Source of the DNA: Planctomycetia bacterium
Lineage (GTDB): Bacteria > Planctomycetota > Planctomycetia > Gemmatales > Gemmataceae
Length of the DNA stretch: 62,408 nucleotides
Assembly (NCBI GenBank): GCA_005808665.1
Contig: SYLG01000019.1
Span: 1-62,408, forward strand
Direction: 5' to 3'
The position numbers and the translations under genes are program-made. Positions within the stretch are counted from its first letter, which is position 1, and every line of letters starts with the position of its first letter. A model generated the notes under the pieces. It searched no databases, was not told the DNA's origin, and was given only the letters and a program-made list of their open reading frames with translations. This document shows positions 1-8,340 of the stretch, piece by piece.

Positions 1-621
1 CACATGATCCACTTTAAATCCTTTCAGGTTGGGGTTGGATTTGATTTGCCAGGGGTCATATTTTGGTCCCAAAAAACCGCCATGCTGCCCCGGCCAAATC
101 AAGGGGCCTTCCCCTAAAAAAGTGGGAAGGGTCACGCCAGCAGGAATTCCTTCAGGGGGCAGGGCAAGGTAAGCGGTCCCTGCCCCATAACAGGGCCAAT
201 CATCCCGGGAAAGCGGCTTGTCAAAACGAACTCCGGGTTGAAGGGACCCGGTTAAAATGTGGTGGGTTGCTGCGGTATGATTATTGTCTTTGTGGGCAAA
301 GCTTCTTACCAAGGTTAGCTTGTTGGCACGGGCAGCCAAAAGAGGTAAATGTTCGCTTAAAAGGACTCCAGGAATGGGTGTTTTTGATACACCAAATTCT
401 CCTCGGATTTCCGTAGGTGCCTGGGGCTTTGGATCAAGGGTATCAATGTGGCTGGGGGCACCAGTCTGAAAAACCAAAATCACGGCTTTGGGTTTTTGGA
501 AAGTCGGAATTGCCTGAACAGGGGATTGCAACCAGCCCTCAAGCCCTAAGCCCAAAAAACCGGAACAACCCAATTGAAGCATGGACCGACGGCTGGTTGG
601 AACGGCTGGGAAATATTCCAT
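1..621 (-). CDS. DUF1501 family secreted protein (partial, C-terminus beyond left edge)
   Basis: The reading frame is open from the ATG at 621 to the window edge (207 codons) with no stop. The N-terminus carries a twin-arginine-type leader (TSRRSMLQLG at about residues 9-18, then a hydrophobic stretch). The DUF1501 hallmark follows: a beta strand, TGAPSHIDTLDPKP, and then EIRGEFG. A good Shine-Dalgarno (AAAAGGG, 6-nt spacer) precedes the ATG. DUF1501 proteins resemble the sulfatase/alkaline phosphatase fold; their substrate is unknown. The gene is divergent from tdh across about 207 bp. A DUF1549/DUF1553 partner, if present, would normally lie upstream, but tdh is there instead, so this copy is either unpaired or has its partner downstream, outside the window. 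Confidence 0.88.
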   Translation of the reverse strand, partial: MEYFPAVPTSRRSMLQLGCSGFLGLGLEGWLQSPVQAIPTFQKPKAVILVFQTGAPSHIDTLDPKPQAPTEIRGEFGVSKTPIPGVLLSEHLPLLAARANKLTLVRSFAHKDNNHTAATHHILTGSLQPGVRFDKPLSRDDWPCYGAGTAYLALPPEGIPAGVTLPTFLGEGPLIWPGQHGGFLGPKYDPWQIKSNPNLKGFKVDHV

Positions 622-828
622 GGCAAACCCTTTTCACGGGGAAGAAACAAACCAATTTTGAACTCATCGGCCAGTAGTGGTGGGTCATGGTAGTATAGCC
701 TGAAAAGTGGGGGAAAGAAAGCCCCTTCTCAACCCTAAACTTCATCCATTATTCCAAATCGATCACTTTAAACGCCGTTTCCTTTCAACATGATAAAATT
801 GCTGGGAGAAGTGAAGGAGCTTGAAACC

Positions 829-1869
829 ATGGCTACCATGAAGGCGTTAGTCAAAAGCAAGGCGGCAAGGGGCCTCTGGTTGGAAGATGTTCCGGTCCCA
901 ACCATTGGAATCAATGATGTCCTGATTGAAATCCTCCGAACAGGCATTTGTGGAACGGACCTTCACATTTACGATTGGGACGCATGGGCTCAAAAAACCA
1001 TTCCGGTTCCCATGGTGGTTGGGCATGAGTTTGTAGGGCGGATTGTGGAACTTGGGTCCAATGTTCATGATTTTCGCTGCGGAGACTTTGTCAGCGGAGA
1101 GGGTCATGTCGTTTGTGGGAGGTGCCGGAATTGCCTTGCTGGGAGGCGTCACCTTTGCAAGGATACCAAGGGGGTGGGGGTTAACCGGTCCGGTGCTTTT
1201 GCAGAATACCTTTCCCTGCCCATGACCAATGTGTGGCACCATGAAGGGGAGATGTCCCGCGATATCCAGGCGATTTTTGATCCGTTGGGAAATGCAGTCC
1301 ATACCGCCTTGCAATTTCCGGTGTTGGGTGAGGATGTTTTGATTACCGGAGCCGGACCCATTGGAGTCATGGCGGTAAAAGTGGTTAAACACGCAGGGGC
1401 CAGAAATGTGGTGATCACCGATGTGAACCCCTATCGCCTGGAATTGGCCAAAAAAATGGGTGCAACTTTGGCTGTGGATGTCAGGAACAGGGATTTGGCA
1501 TCGGTACAAAAAGAATTAGGGATGAAAGAAGGGTTTGATGTCGGTCTTGAAATGTCGGGAAATCCCATTGCCTTCCGGGATATGCTGGCCAACATGTGCC
1601 ATGGAGGTAAAATTGCCATCCTTGGAATTCCTAACCAGGAGCTAGCAATAGATTGGAATATTGTAATATTTAATATGCTTACTCTAAAAGGGATATATGG
1701 CCGTGAAATGTACGAAACCTGGTACCAAATGAGCGTTCTGGTCGGATCGGGATTGGATATTTCTCCTGTCATTACCCATCGGTTTCCTTATTGCGAATTT
1801 GAAAAAGGTTTTGCTGCCATGCATTCAGGACAATCCGGAAAAGTAATCCTTACATGGAAGGAGGGTTAG
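829..1869 (+). CDS. tdh: L-threonine 3-dehydrogenase
   Basis: NAD-dependent zinc medium-chain dehydrogenase that oxidises L-threonine to 2-amino-3-ketobutyrate in the cytoplasm. From the start used here (346 aa; E. coli Tdh is 341) the catalytic zinc ligands are C41 and H66-E67 (GHEF). The structural zinc cysteines are C96, C99, C102 and C110. The Rossmann glycine motif is GAGPIG, and the C-terminal GQSGKVIL is typical of Tdh. Near-identity to the E. coli family pattern over the whole length makes the call firm. An ATG at 790 is in frame but has no Shine-Dalgarno; the ATG at 829 follows AAGGAG (814-819) by 9 nt. ATG 838 would match the E. coli N-terminus. It forms an operon with kbl, 2 nt downstream. 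Confidence 0.97.
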   Translation: MATMKALVKSKAARGLWLEDVPVPTIGINDVLIEILRTGICGTDLHIYDWDAWAQKTIPVPMVVGHEFVGRIVELGSNVHDFRCGDFVSGEGHVVCGRCRNCLAGRRHLCKDTKGVGVNRSGAFAEYLSLPMTNVWHHEGEMSRDIQAIFDPLGNAVHTALQFPVLGEDVLITGAGPIGVMAVKVVKHAGARNVVITDVNPYRLELAKKMGATLAVDVRNRDLASVQKELGMKEGFDVGLEMSGNPIAFRDMLANMCHGGKIAILGIPNQELAIDWNIVIFNMLTLKGIYGREMYETWYQMSVLVGSGLDISPVITHRFPYCEFEKGFAAMHSGQSGKVILTWKEG

Positions 1870-1871
1870 TC

Positions 1872-3059
1872 ATGGCCCCTGATCGATTTCGGGAACACCT
1901 TTCCCAACAGGTCCAAGGCATTAAAACATCTGGTTTATTCAAGGCGGAACGGGTGTTAAGTACCCCCCAAAAAACACAGGTTTCGGTTGGGAGTAGCCCG
2001 GATGTTTTGAACCTTTGTGCCAATAATTATCTTGGTTTAGCCAACCATCCTGAGGTGCGGAAAGCTGCCAGGGAGGCACTTGATCGTTGGGGCTATGGAA
2101 TGGCAAGTACCCGTTTTATTTGTGGGACCCAGGAGGTCCATAAACAACTGGAAAAGGCCTTGTCATCGTTTCTTGGAAAAGAGGAAACAATACTTTATTC
2201 TTCGTGTTGGGATGCCAATGGTGGACTGTTTGAAACCATACTGGGGCCAGAGGATGCCGTGATATCTGATGAATTGAATCATGCCTCAATTATTGATGGA
2301 ATAAGGCTTTGTAAAGCGGATCGATTACGGTATAAGAACAATTCCATGGAGGATTTGGAATTAAAATTAAAGGCAACAATAGCCGCCAGGTATCGCCTGA
2401 TTGCTACAGATGGTGTTTTTTCGATGGATGGAACTATTGCCAACTTACCAGCGATTTGTGATTTAGCGGATAAATATGATGCTTTGGTTATGGTGGACGA
2501 TTCCCATGCAACAGGTTTTTTGGGTAAACAGGGCCGGGGAAGTCATGAATACCATCATTGCATGGACCGAATCGACATCCTAACCGGAACATTGGGTAAA
2601 GCCCTAGGCGGGGGTACCGGAGGATATACCGCAGGTTGTACTGAACTTATTCAACTGCTTAGGCAAAGATCCAGGCCCTATTTGTTTTCGAATTCATTGC
2701 CTCCGCCCATCGTTGCGGCAAGTTTGGAGTCTCTAAAAATCCTTAGGGAATCCACCCAATTACGGGATACGCTTGAAACCAACACAGCGTTTTTTCGAAC
2801 CGAAATGTCAAACGCCGGGTTTAACATCATTCCGGGAGTGCATCCCATTGTCCCGGTAATGCTAGGGGATGCGGTTTTGGCAGGACGGATGGCGAATAAA
2901 CTGCTGGAAAAAGGGCTTTATGTGATTGGTTTTTTCTACCCTGTTGTACCTTTGGACAAAGCTCGCATTCGGACCCAAGTGTCTGCTGCCCATTCCAGGG
3001 AGGAATTGAGTTTTGCGGTAAACGCCTTTCAGGCAACCAAAAATGAATTGGGGGTTTGA
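1872..3059 (+). CDS. kbl: Glycine C-acetyltransferase (2-amino-3-ketobutyrate CoA ligase)
   Basis: PLP-dependent alpha-oxoamine synthase that splits 2-amino-3-ketobutyrate with CoA into glycine and acetyl-CoA, completing the Tdh route of threonine breakdown. It is 395 aa (E. coli Kbl 398). The PLP lysine is K243 in [16 protein letters not shown]; the upstream DDSHATGF holds the conserved Asp and His that contact the cofactor. The frame also opens at an ATG at 1854 inside tdh. The ATG at 1872 is preferred because AAGGAGG (1858-1864) precedes it by 7 nt and it begins 2 nt after the tdh stop. Translation is therefore probably coupled to tdh. Confidence 0.97.
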   Translation: MAPDRFREHLSQQVQGIKTSGLFKAERVLSTPQKTQVSVGSSPDVLNLCANNYLGLANHPEVRKAAREALDRWGYGMASTRFICGTQEVHKQLEKALSSFLGKEETILYSSCWDANGGLFETILGPEDAVISDELNHASIIDGIRLCKADRLRYKNNSMEDLELKLKATIAARYRLIATDGVFSMDGTIANLPAICDLADKYDALVMVDDSHATGFLGKQGRGSHEYHHCMDRIDILTGTLGKALGGGTGGYTAGCTELIQLLRQRSRPYLFSNSLPPPIVAASLESLKILRESTQLRDTLETNTAFFRTEMSNAGFNIIPGVHPIVPVMLGDAVLAGRMANKLLEKGLYVIGFFYPVVPLDKARIRTQVSAAHSREELSFAVNAFQATKNELGV

Positions 3060-3060
3060 C

Positions 3061-5496
3061 ATGAGGAATACCCAATTAGGGCCTAATAGGTTTGTTGCAT
3101 TTGGATTCTGTTTCTGGATTTTTTTATTACCTGAATCCCAGGGAAAAGACATCGATTTCGTCCATCAGGTTGCCCCCATTTTGAAAGAGTATTGTGGTAA
3201 ATGCCATCTGGGAGAAAAGAAAAAGGGGGGCTTGTCCTTTAACACTCGCGCCCTGATGTTTATTGGCGGAGAATCCGGGCCTGTAATCCATCCGGAAAAA
3301 CCTGAGGATGGTGATTTTTTCAAACGAATGCTTTCGGATGAAAAAATGTTAAGGATGCCTCCGGAGGGGCCAAGAGTTCCCCCTGAAATGGTGAAAATCC
3401 TCAAGGATTGGATTCGGGAAGGGGCAAAATGGGAAAGCGGTTATTCCCTGGGTGGGGTGCATTATGAACCTCCCTTGAAGCTGAAAAAAATTGCGTTGTC
3501 AAAGTTTAAGGAAGGATCGCAAAATCCAATTGATTCACTTCAATTCCAGGGTGGTAATGGCATTTCCATTCGATCTGCCCCTGACGAGGTTTTCCTCAGG
3601 CGGGTTTACTTGGACTTGATTGGTTTATTACCAACCCTCCAGGAGCAGGAAGATTTTTTGGCGAGTGTGGATCCTCAAAAGAGAATTACCCTTGTTAAAA
3701 ACCTGTTAGCCAGGAATGGTGACTATGCTGAGCATTGGTTGAGTTTTTGGAATGACCTTTTGCGAAACGATTACACCGGGACCGGGTTTATTACCGGTGG
3801 CAGAAGGCAAATCACCAAGTGGCTTTACGATGCCTTGGCGAACAATATGCCCTACGACCAATTTGCCAGGGACCTGGTTGCTCCACCAACGCCGGAAAGT
3901 GCTGGATTTTCCGAGGGTATTCGTTGGCGGGGTGAAGTTAGTGCCGGGCAAACTGTAGAAATCCAGTTTGCCCAAAGCGTTGGCCAGGCGTTTTTGGGAA
4001 TTAACCTCAAATGTGCCAGTTGTCATGATAGTTTTATTGACAGGTGGAAACTCGAGGAAGCCTATGGCATGGCAGCCATTTTTTCCGAGACACCGCTTGA
4101 AATTCACAGGTGTGACAAGCCGATAGGCAAAAAGGCCACTGCCTCCTGGCTGTTTCCCGAATTGGGAAATGTGGATCCCAAAGCTCCCAAAAAACTACGA
4201 TTGGAACAGTTAGCCAAATTGTTAACCCAACCCGACAATGGCCGTTTTTCCAGAACAATTGTCAATCGGTTTTGGCAACGACTAATGGGCAAAGGAATTG
4301 TTCATCCAGTGGATGGAATGCAAAGTGAACCGTCTCATCCCGACCTTTTGGATTTTTTGGCAGGCGATTTGGCGGCAAATAAATACGACCTTAAACGGAC
4401 CTTGTTTTTAATCGCCACAAGTCGTGCTTACCAAGCCGAAATTGTTGGCCATCCAATGGAAGCCATTTTGGGAAAAAATCAAATCCTTGGGCCCATGGAG
4501 AAAAGGTTGACTGCGGAACAGTTTTTGGATGGAATTTGGCAGATTACCGGAACGGCACCCCAAATTGGTGATGCGGTTATCAATCGGTGGAACCCTAAAA
4601 AAACCAACAACCCTAATGGGGTTGAGAGCAAAGCCAAGTGGGTATGGTCTGTGGCAGACAGTTCTCAATCACCGGCTGGTGAAACGGTAGTTTTTCGAAA
4701 GGATTGGAATATCAACAAACCTGTTTACGATGGTCATGCGGTAATTACCTGTGATAATCGTTACACACTTTTCATTAACCAAAAAAAGATTCACACGGGA
4801 AATAATTGGGAAAAACCAGATGTTGTTTCTCTGAAAAATGACCTTCAAATCGGAAGAAATGAGGTTTTGATTATTGCCCAAAATGGCGGATCCGGGCCAA
4901 ACCTTGCGGGTTTGTGGTTGGACGCCAGGGTGTCCTCTCCTCAAGGTGAGTGGGTTTCGCTGGAAACCAATGAATCCTGGAAATGGACCAAAGCCTTGCC
5001 GGATAAAAACGGAAAATTTCTGGATCCCCCAAAGGATTGGAATGCTGCTTTTATTGTTAAACAGGCGGCGGTTTGGGATAGTAGACTTAAAGGGGAATTG
5101 AACACCTTGGCAAACCAGGGGATCATTGGAAAAAGGCCTATTCGGGCCTCGCTTGTAAAACGGGATTTTTTTATGGCCAATCTAGGCCGACCGAATCGTG
5201 ATCAAATTGTTTCGGTTCGCCCAGAAGAATTAAACACGCTGGAAGCGATTGATTTGTCAAATGGACAAATCCTTGCTTCTCTGCTGGAAATTGGGGCCAA
5301 AGGCATCCTTGCCAAGAAGTATCAATCTTCGGAGGAATTAATACGGGAGCTTTTCCAATTGGCCCTGGTAAGGAAACCAACCAGCGAAGAGCTCCACCTT
5401 TTGAGCGAGGGTTTAGGTAACAAACCTGAGGTTCAAAGCATTCAGGATGTCCTTTGGGCAATAATTATGCTTCCGGAATATCAATTTATCCGGTAG
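3061..5496 (+). CDS. Secreted planctomycete cytochrome-like protein, PSCyt1-DUF1549-DUF1553 with inserted beta-sandwich
   Basis: 811 aa with a signal peptide (hydrophobic residues about 9-24). A PSCyt1 c-type cytochrome-like domain follows, with CGKCH (C45, C48, H49) and the LRMPPEGP motif. DUF1549 follows (about 155-345), with LRRVYLDLIGLLPT and a second CxxCH (C318, C321, H322). DUF1553 (about 395-470 and the C-terminus) has FSRTIVNRFWQRLMGKGIV. Unlike its paralogues here, residues about 525-650 look like a galactose-binding-like sandwich (repeated VFRKDW, YTLFINQKKI and NEVLIIAQNGG strands). Function is unknown; covalent heme and export are inferred. An ATG at 3043 is in frame inside kbl; the ATG at 3061, right after the kbl stop, gives a cleaner leader. 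The DUF1501 partner lies 29 nt downstream. Confidence 0.9.
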   Translation: MRNTQLGPNRFVAFGFCFWIFLLPESQGKDIDFVHQVAPILKEYCGKCHLGEKKKGGLSFNTRALMFIGGESGPVIHPEKPEDGDFFKRMLSDEKMLRMPPEGPRVPPEMVKILKDWIREGAKWESGYSLGGVHYEPPLKLKKIALSKFKEGSQNPIDSLQFQGGNGISIRSAPDEVFLRRVYLDLIGLLPTLQEQEDFLASVDPQKRITLVKNLLARNGDYAEHWLSFWNDLLRNDYTGTGFITGGRRQITKWLYDALANNMPYDQFARDLVAPPTPESAGFSEGIRWRGEVSAGQTVEIQFAQSVGQAFLGINLKCASCHDSFIDRWKLEEAYGMAAIFSETPLEIHRCDKPIGKKATASWLFPELGNVDPKAPKKLRLEQLAKLLTQPDNGRFSRTIVNRFWQRLMGKGIVHPVDGMQSEPSHPDLLDFLAGDLAANKYDLKRTLFLIATSRAYQAEIVGHPMEAILGKNQILGPMEKRLTAEQFLDGIWQITGTAPQIGDAVINRWNPKKTNNPNGVESKAKWVWSVADSSQSPAGETVVFRKDWNINKPVYDGHAVITCDNRYTLFINQKKIHTGNNWEKPDVVSLKNDLQIGRNEVLIIAQNGGSGPNLAGLWLDARVSSPQGEWVSLETNESWKWTKALPDKNGKFLDPPKDWNAAFIVKQAAVWDSRLKGELNTLANQGIIGKRPIRASLVKRDFFMANLGRPNRDQIVSVRPEELNTLEAIDLSNGQILASLLEIGAKGILAKKYQSSEELIRELFQLALVRKPTSEELHLLSEGLGNKPEVQSIQDVLWAIIMLPEYQFIR

Positions 5497-5525
5497 CATG
5501 AAGAGGATTTTGGAGGGTTGGAAAA

Positions 5526-6965
5526 ATGAAACAAGGTCCGTTGGGGCGACGCAATTTTTTAAAATCCATAGCTATGGCAAATGCTGCTGCATGGATGGCA
5601 GGCGAACCAAAACTTATGGCGTCCAACCCTGAAGGGGGCAAATTGATTCACCCTCCAGCCAAAGCAGATAGTATTATTATCCTTTGGATGGCGGGAGGAA
5701 TGGCGGCACCGGATACTTTTGATCCCAAAAAATACATACCCTTTAAAGCCGGAATCCCGGTTGCCCAAGTGGAAAGCACTTTTCCAGCCATTGACACGGT
5801 GGTTGACAATATCAAAATCACCCAGGGAATGGAAAATATTGCCAAGGTAATGGATCGGGGAACATTGATTCGTTCCCATGTTCTTCCGGATCTGGGTAGT
5901 ATTTTACATTCAAGGCACCAGTATCATTGGCACACCGGGTATGTCCCCCCGCAAACCGTTGCCTGCCCCCATATTGGGGCTTGGGTTTCAAGAGTCCTTG
6001 GGCCCAGGAATTCCGTCATTCCAGCATTCATCAATATCGGCCAACGCCTGGAAGGTGTTGGGGAACAGGAAGAGTTGAAGGCTTTTACAACAGCAGGGTT
6101 TTTAGGAGGCGAATATGGCCCAATGAATCTGCCCTTTCCGGAGGAAGCGGCGCAATCTGTACGGCCACCAAAGGGTATGCAACCATCAAGGTTTGAGAAT
6201 CGTAATTCGCTCTATCGTCGATTGGTGGACAAGGCACCCAATCGGGAATGGTTAAGCGATTTTCAACAAAAATCAATGATGCGGTCCATGGATAACGCTT
6301 ATCGGCTGTTGTCTGCAAAAGAACGGACCGCTTTTGATATTTCATTGGAACCTAAAGAAAGTCTGGAACAATATGATACCGGCCGGTTCGGCCGCGGTTG
6401 TTTATTGGCAAGGCGTTTGGTGGAAGCTGGGGCCAGGTTCATTGAAGTGACCACCGAATATGTTCCTTTTTTCAATTGGGACACCCACGCCAACGGGCAT
6501 ACCACCCTTGCCAACATGAAACAACAAATTGATCGTCCGGTTGCCAGGTTAATTTTGGACCTGGAAAGTCGTGGACTATTAGACCGGACCTTGGTGGTTT
6601 TGGCCAGCGAGTTTAGCAGGGACATGATCATGGAGGGAAAGCCTGGATCCAATGCGGCGGATCAAGCCACCGAAAAGGTGGATGTGCTTAAGGAACTGAA
6701 ACATTACGGGCAGCATCGGCATTTCACAGGAGGTTCCTGTGTGATGTTATGGGGAGGGGGAGTAAAAAAAGGCCATTTATACGGAGCAACCGCATCCCAA
6801 AGGCCCTTTGTTGCCATAAAGGATGCCCTATCCGTAACCGATTTGCACGCCACCTTGTTTACCGGATTGGGTATCAGCCCAAAGACCGCATTCGAGGTTG
6901 AAAAACGCCCCTTTTATGCCACCGAGGATGGCAAAGGCGATCCGGCAATGGGGGTATTTGCCTAG
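5526..6965 (+). CDS. DUF1501 family TAT-exported protein
   Basis: 479 aa. The twin-arginine leader has GRRNFLKSIAMANAAAW at about residues 8-24. The DUF1501 core follows: IIILWMAGGMAAPDTFDPKKY replaces the usual GGPSHxDtFDPKP, so the usual H-x-D element is altered here (GGMAAPDTFD). The C-terminal half has FGRGCLLARRLVEAGARFIEV, NWDTH and VVLASEFSRD, where most paralogues have EFGRTP. The family resembles sulfatases and alkaline phosphatases, but no activity is known. It is translated from a strong site (GGAGGG 8 nt before ATG) and is the last gene of the tdh-kbl-DUF1549 series. The loss of His in the first motif may mean a changed or lost metal site. Confidence 0.9.
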   Translation: MKQGPLGRRNFLKSIAMANAAAWMAGEPKLMASNPEGGKLIHPPAKADSIIILWMAGGMAAPDTFDPKKYIPFKAGIPVAQVESTFPAIDTVVDNIKITQGMENIAKVMDRGTLIRSHVLPDLGSILHSRHQYHWHTGYVPPQTVACPHIGAWVSRVLGPRNSVIPAFINIGQRLEGVGEQEELKAFTTAGFLGGEYGPMNLPFPEEAAQSVRPPKGMQPSRFENRNSLYRRLVDKAPNREWLSDFQQKSMMRSMDNAYRLLSAKERTAFDISLEPKESLEQYDTGRFGRGCLLARRLVEAGARFIEVTTEYVPFFNWDTHANGHTTLANMKQQIDRPVARLILDLESRGLLDRTLVVLASEFSRDMIMEGKPGSNAADQATEKVDVLKELKHYGQHRHFTGGSCVMLWGGGVKKGHLYGATASQRPFVAIKDALSVTDLHATLFTGLGISPKTAFEVEKRPFYATEDGKGDPAMGVFA

Positions 6966-6992
6966 TTCTTGGAGAGTCGAAAACTGATGAAG

Positions 6993-8039
6993 TTATCTTG
7001 GCCGGAAAAGGCTACCCCGGAATAGTCCCCCACCTTGATAGTTTTTAATGATTTCAACAACCTGCCATTCTTGGCGTTTAGTGTCGAATCGGGCCCATAC
7101 AAGACAACGGAAAATAGTTAAAACGGTATTGGGATCCTTGAGAGCCAAATGGGTTCCCCCAGGGTAGTAAGTTCGGGATCCTTCGAAATCATGAACCAAA
7201 CAACCCTCATAGTGATTCATTCCACCGTATCCACCTACCCTACCATTGCGGGTATTTCGTTCATCAACCAAATAAAACTCCAATTCACCTCTATTGGTGG
7301 ATTTAATGAGTTTGGCAGCGTCCACCCCATCAAACCTGGCCCTGGTTGGATTATCCGGGGAGGCATAAATGGCTACGGTGCTAAATTGGCCGGGTAAACC
7401 CAGAACATCATAAACATGCTTGAGAAAGTAAGAATTGCTGATGCAACTTGCCCCACCCCGGGTCCATGTTGTGGGTACCTTCCAGGCATCCATTTGGTCA
7501 AAATGAATGAGTGGATTGTAATGCTGATTTACATTTTTGCTAATTTCATGTACTAGATCAACAGTTGATAGGATTTTTTCATTAGATTCATAAGCCTTAT
7601 CTACCAAATTAATAGCTAATTTTAACTTTGTACTATTAGGTTCTTCTTTTGGTGTACCTGAAATAAAATAGATATCAATATTAATATCATGATCGGAGCG
7701 GTTTTTGTTATTAGATTCTTTTTTATTATCATTAAACGATTCTATTCCTAGCGATGGAGAGTATTCTTTGAGTATTATAGTTTTTAATCCGATTTTTTTC
7801 GGTGTAGGAATGACAATTTTAGCGGAAGCATTTCCTTCGCTGTCGGAAGTAACCTCCTGGTCTTTTTTATCTCCATCGACAACAATCCATTTTTGATTCG
7901 GCCCGGATTGTTTTAGGCGGACTGTTATTTCCAAATCCTTGCCAACCATTCCGATCACACAATCGGCTGGGTGAACCTTGCCGCCCGGGACCTCAATTTC
8001 AATTCCAAACCCAAAAACCAAAAGCAAACTTGCTAACAT
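6993..8039 (-). CDS. Secreted protein of unknown function, possible transglutaminase-like cysteine fold
   Basis: 348 aa from the ATG at 8039 with a short signal peptide (MLASLLLVFGFGIEIE). Residues about 15-100 look like a beta-rich domain. Residues about 100-125 are Asn/Lys/Asp-rich and low in complexity. In the C-terminal half, TTWTRGGASC (Cys about 199) is followed by a helix and DVLGLPGQFSTV; then come MNHYEG (His about 276) and HDFEGSRTYYPGG. That Cys-His-Asp order and spacing recalls the transglutaminase-like superfamily, but this is an inference from pattern only. A TTG at 8054 is in frame; ATG 8039 gives the better leader. It is convergent with the DUF1501 gene to its left (27 nt apart), and its local base composition is more AT-rich than that of its neighbours. 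Confidence 0.75.
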   Translation of the reverse strand: MLASLLLVFGFGIEIEVPGGKVHPADCVIGMVGKDLEITVRLKQSGPNQKWIVVDGDKKDQEVTSDSEGNASAKIVIPTPKKIGLKTIILKEYSPSLGIESFNDNKKESNNKNRSDHDINIDIYFISGTPKEEPNSTKLKLAINLVDKAYESNEKILSTVDLVHEISKNVNQHYNPLIHFDQMDAWKVPTTWTRGGASCISNSYFLKHVYDVLGLPGQFSTVAIYASPDNPTRARFDGVDAAKLIKSTNRGELEFYLVDERNTRNGRVGGYGGMNHYEGCLVHDFEGSRTYYPGGTHLALKDPNTVLTIFRCLVWARFDTKRQEWQVVEIIKNYQGGGLFRGSLFRPR

Positions 8040-8057
8040 TTGGCACCCACCCAATTC

Positions 8058-8076
8058 AGGACCCCATTTGGGTCCT
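8058..8076. repeat. Inverted repeat in the leader of the 6993-8039 gene
   Basis: Perfect 7-bp arms AGGACCC and GGGTCCT enclose the 5-nt loop CATTT. It lies about 19-37 nt upstream of ATG 8039 and would form a hairpin in that gene's 5' untranslated RNA. There is no T-run after it in either direction, so it is not an intrinsic terminator. A leader structure or operator is possible. Confidence 0.4.
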
Positions 8077-8340
8077 ATCCAGAATTCAAGTACTCATTCT
8101 AGGTGTTCGGTTATCAATTTCCGATTCAGTATTAGTCCAAGGTGTAGATTCCCAAAAAATATGGCATGGAAACGGCAAAATAAGACCAATCAGGTTACCT
8201 TTTTCACCCCTCCTTTTTGGCCTTGGGAAAAATAGGAAGATTGGGCGAAATCTTGTTTCCAAAAGCTAAAGGAATCGAAATAGCTATCGATTAGGAATTG
8301 AATTAAAGCCCAATTGCCGGATGAAATCCATTTCAAATCC
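8077..8340. other. Intergenic region without a gene
   Basis: With the inverted repeat just before it, this makes about 300 bp between the end of the GFO/IDH gene and the start of the secreted protein gene, both leftward. Open frames on either strand here are short, lack Shine-Dalgarno sequences and do not resemble known families. It presumably holds the promoter of the 6993-8039 gene. I see no clear terminator for the upstream operon. Confidence 0.5.

Noticed and set aside
847-1509. 220-codon open frame antisense to tdh
   Set aside because: Lies fully inside a certain gene on the other strand and has no family resemblance.
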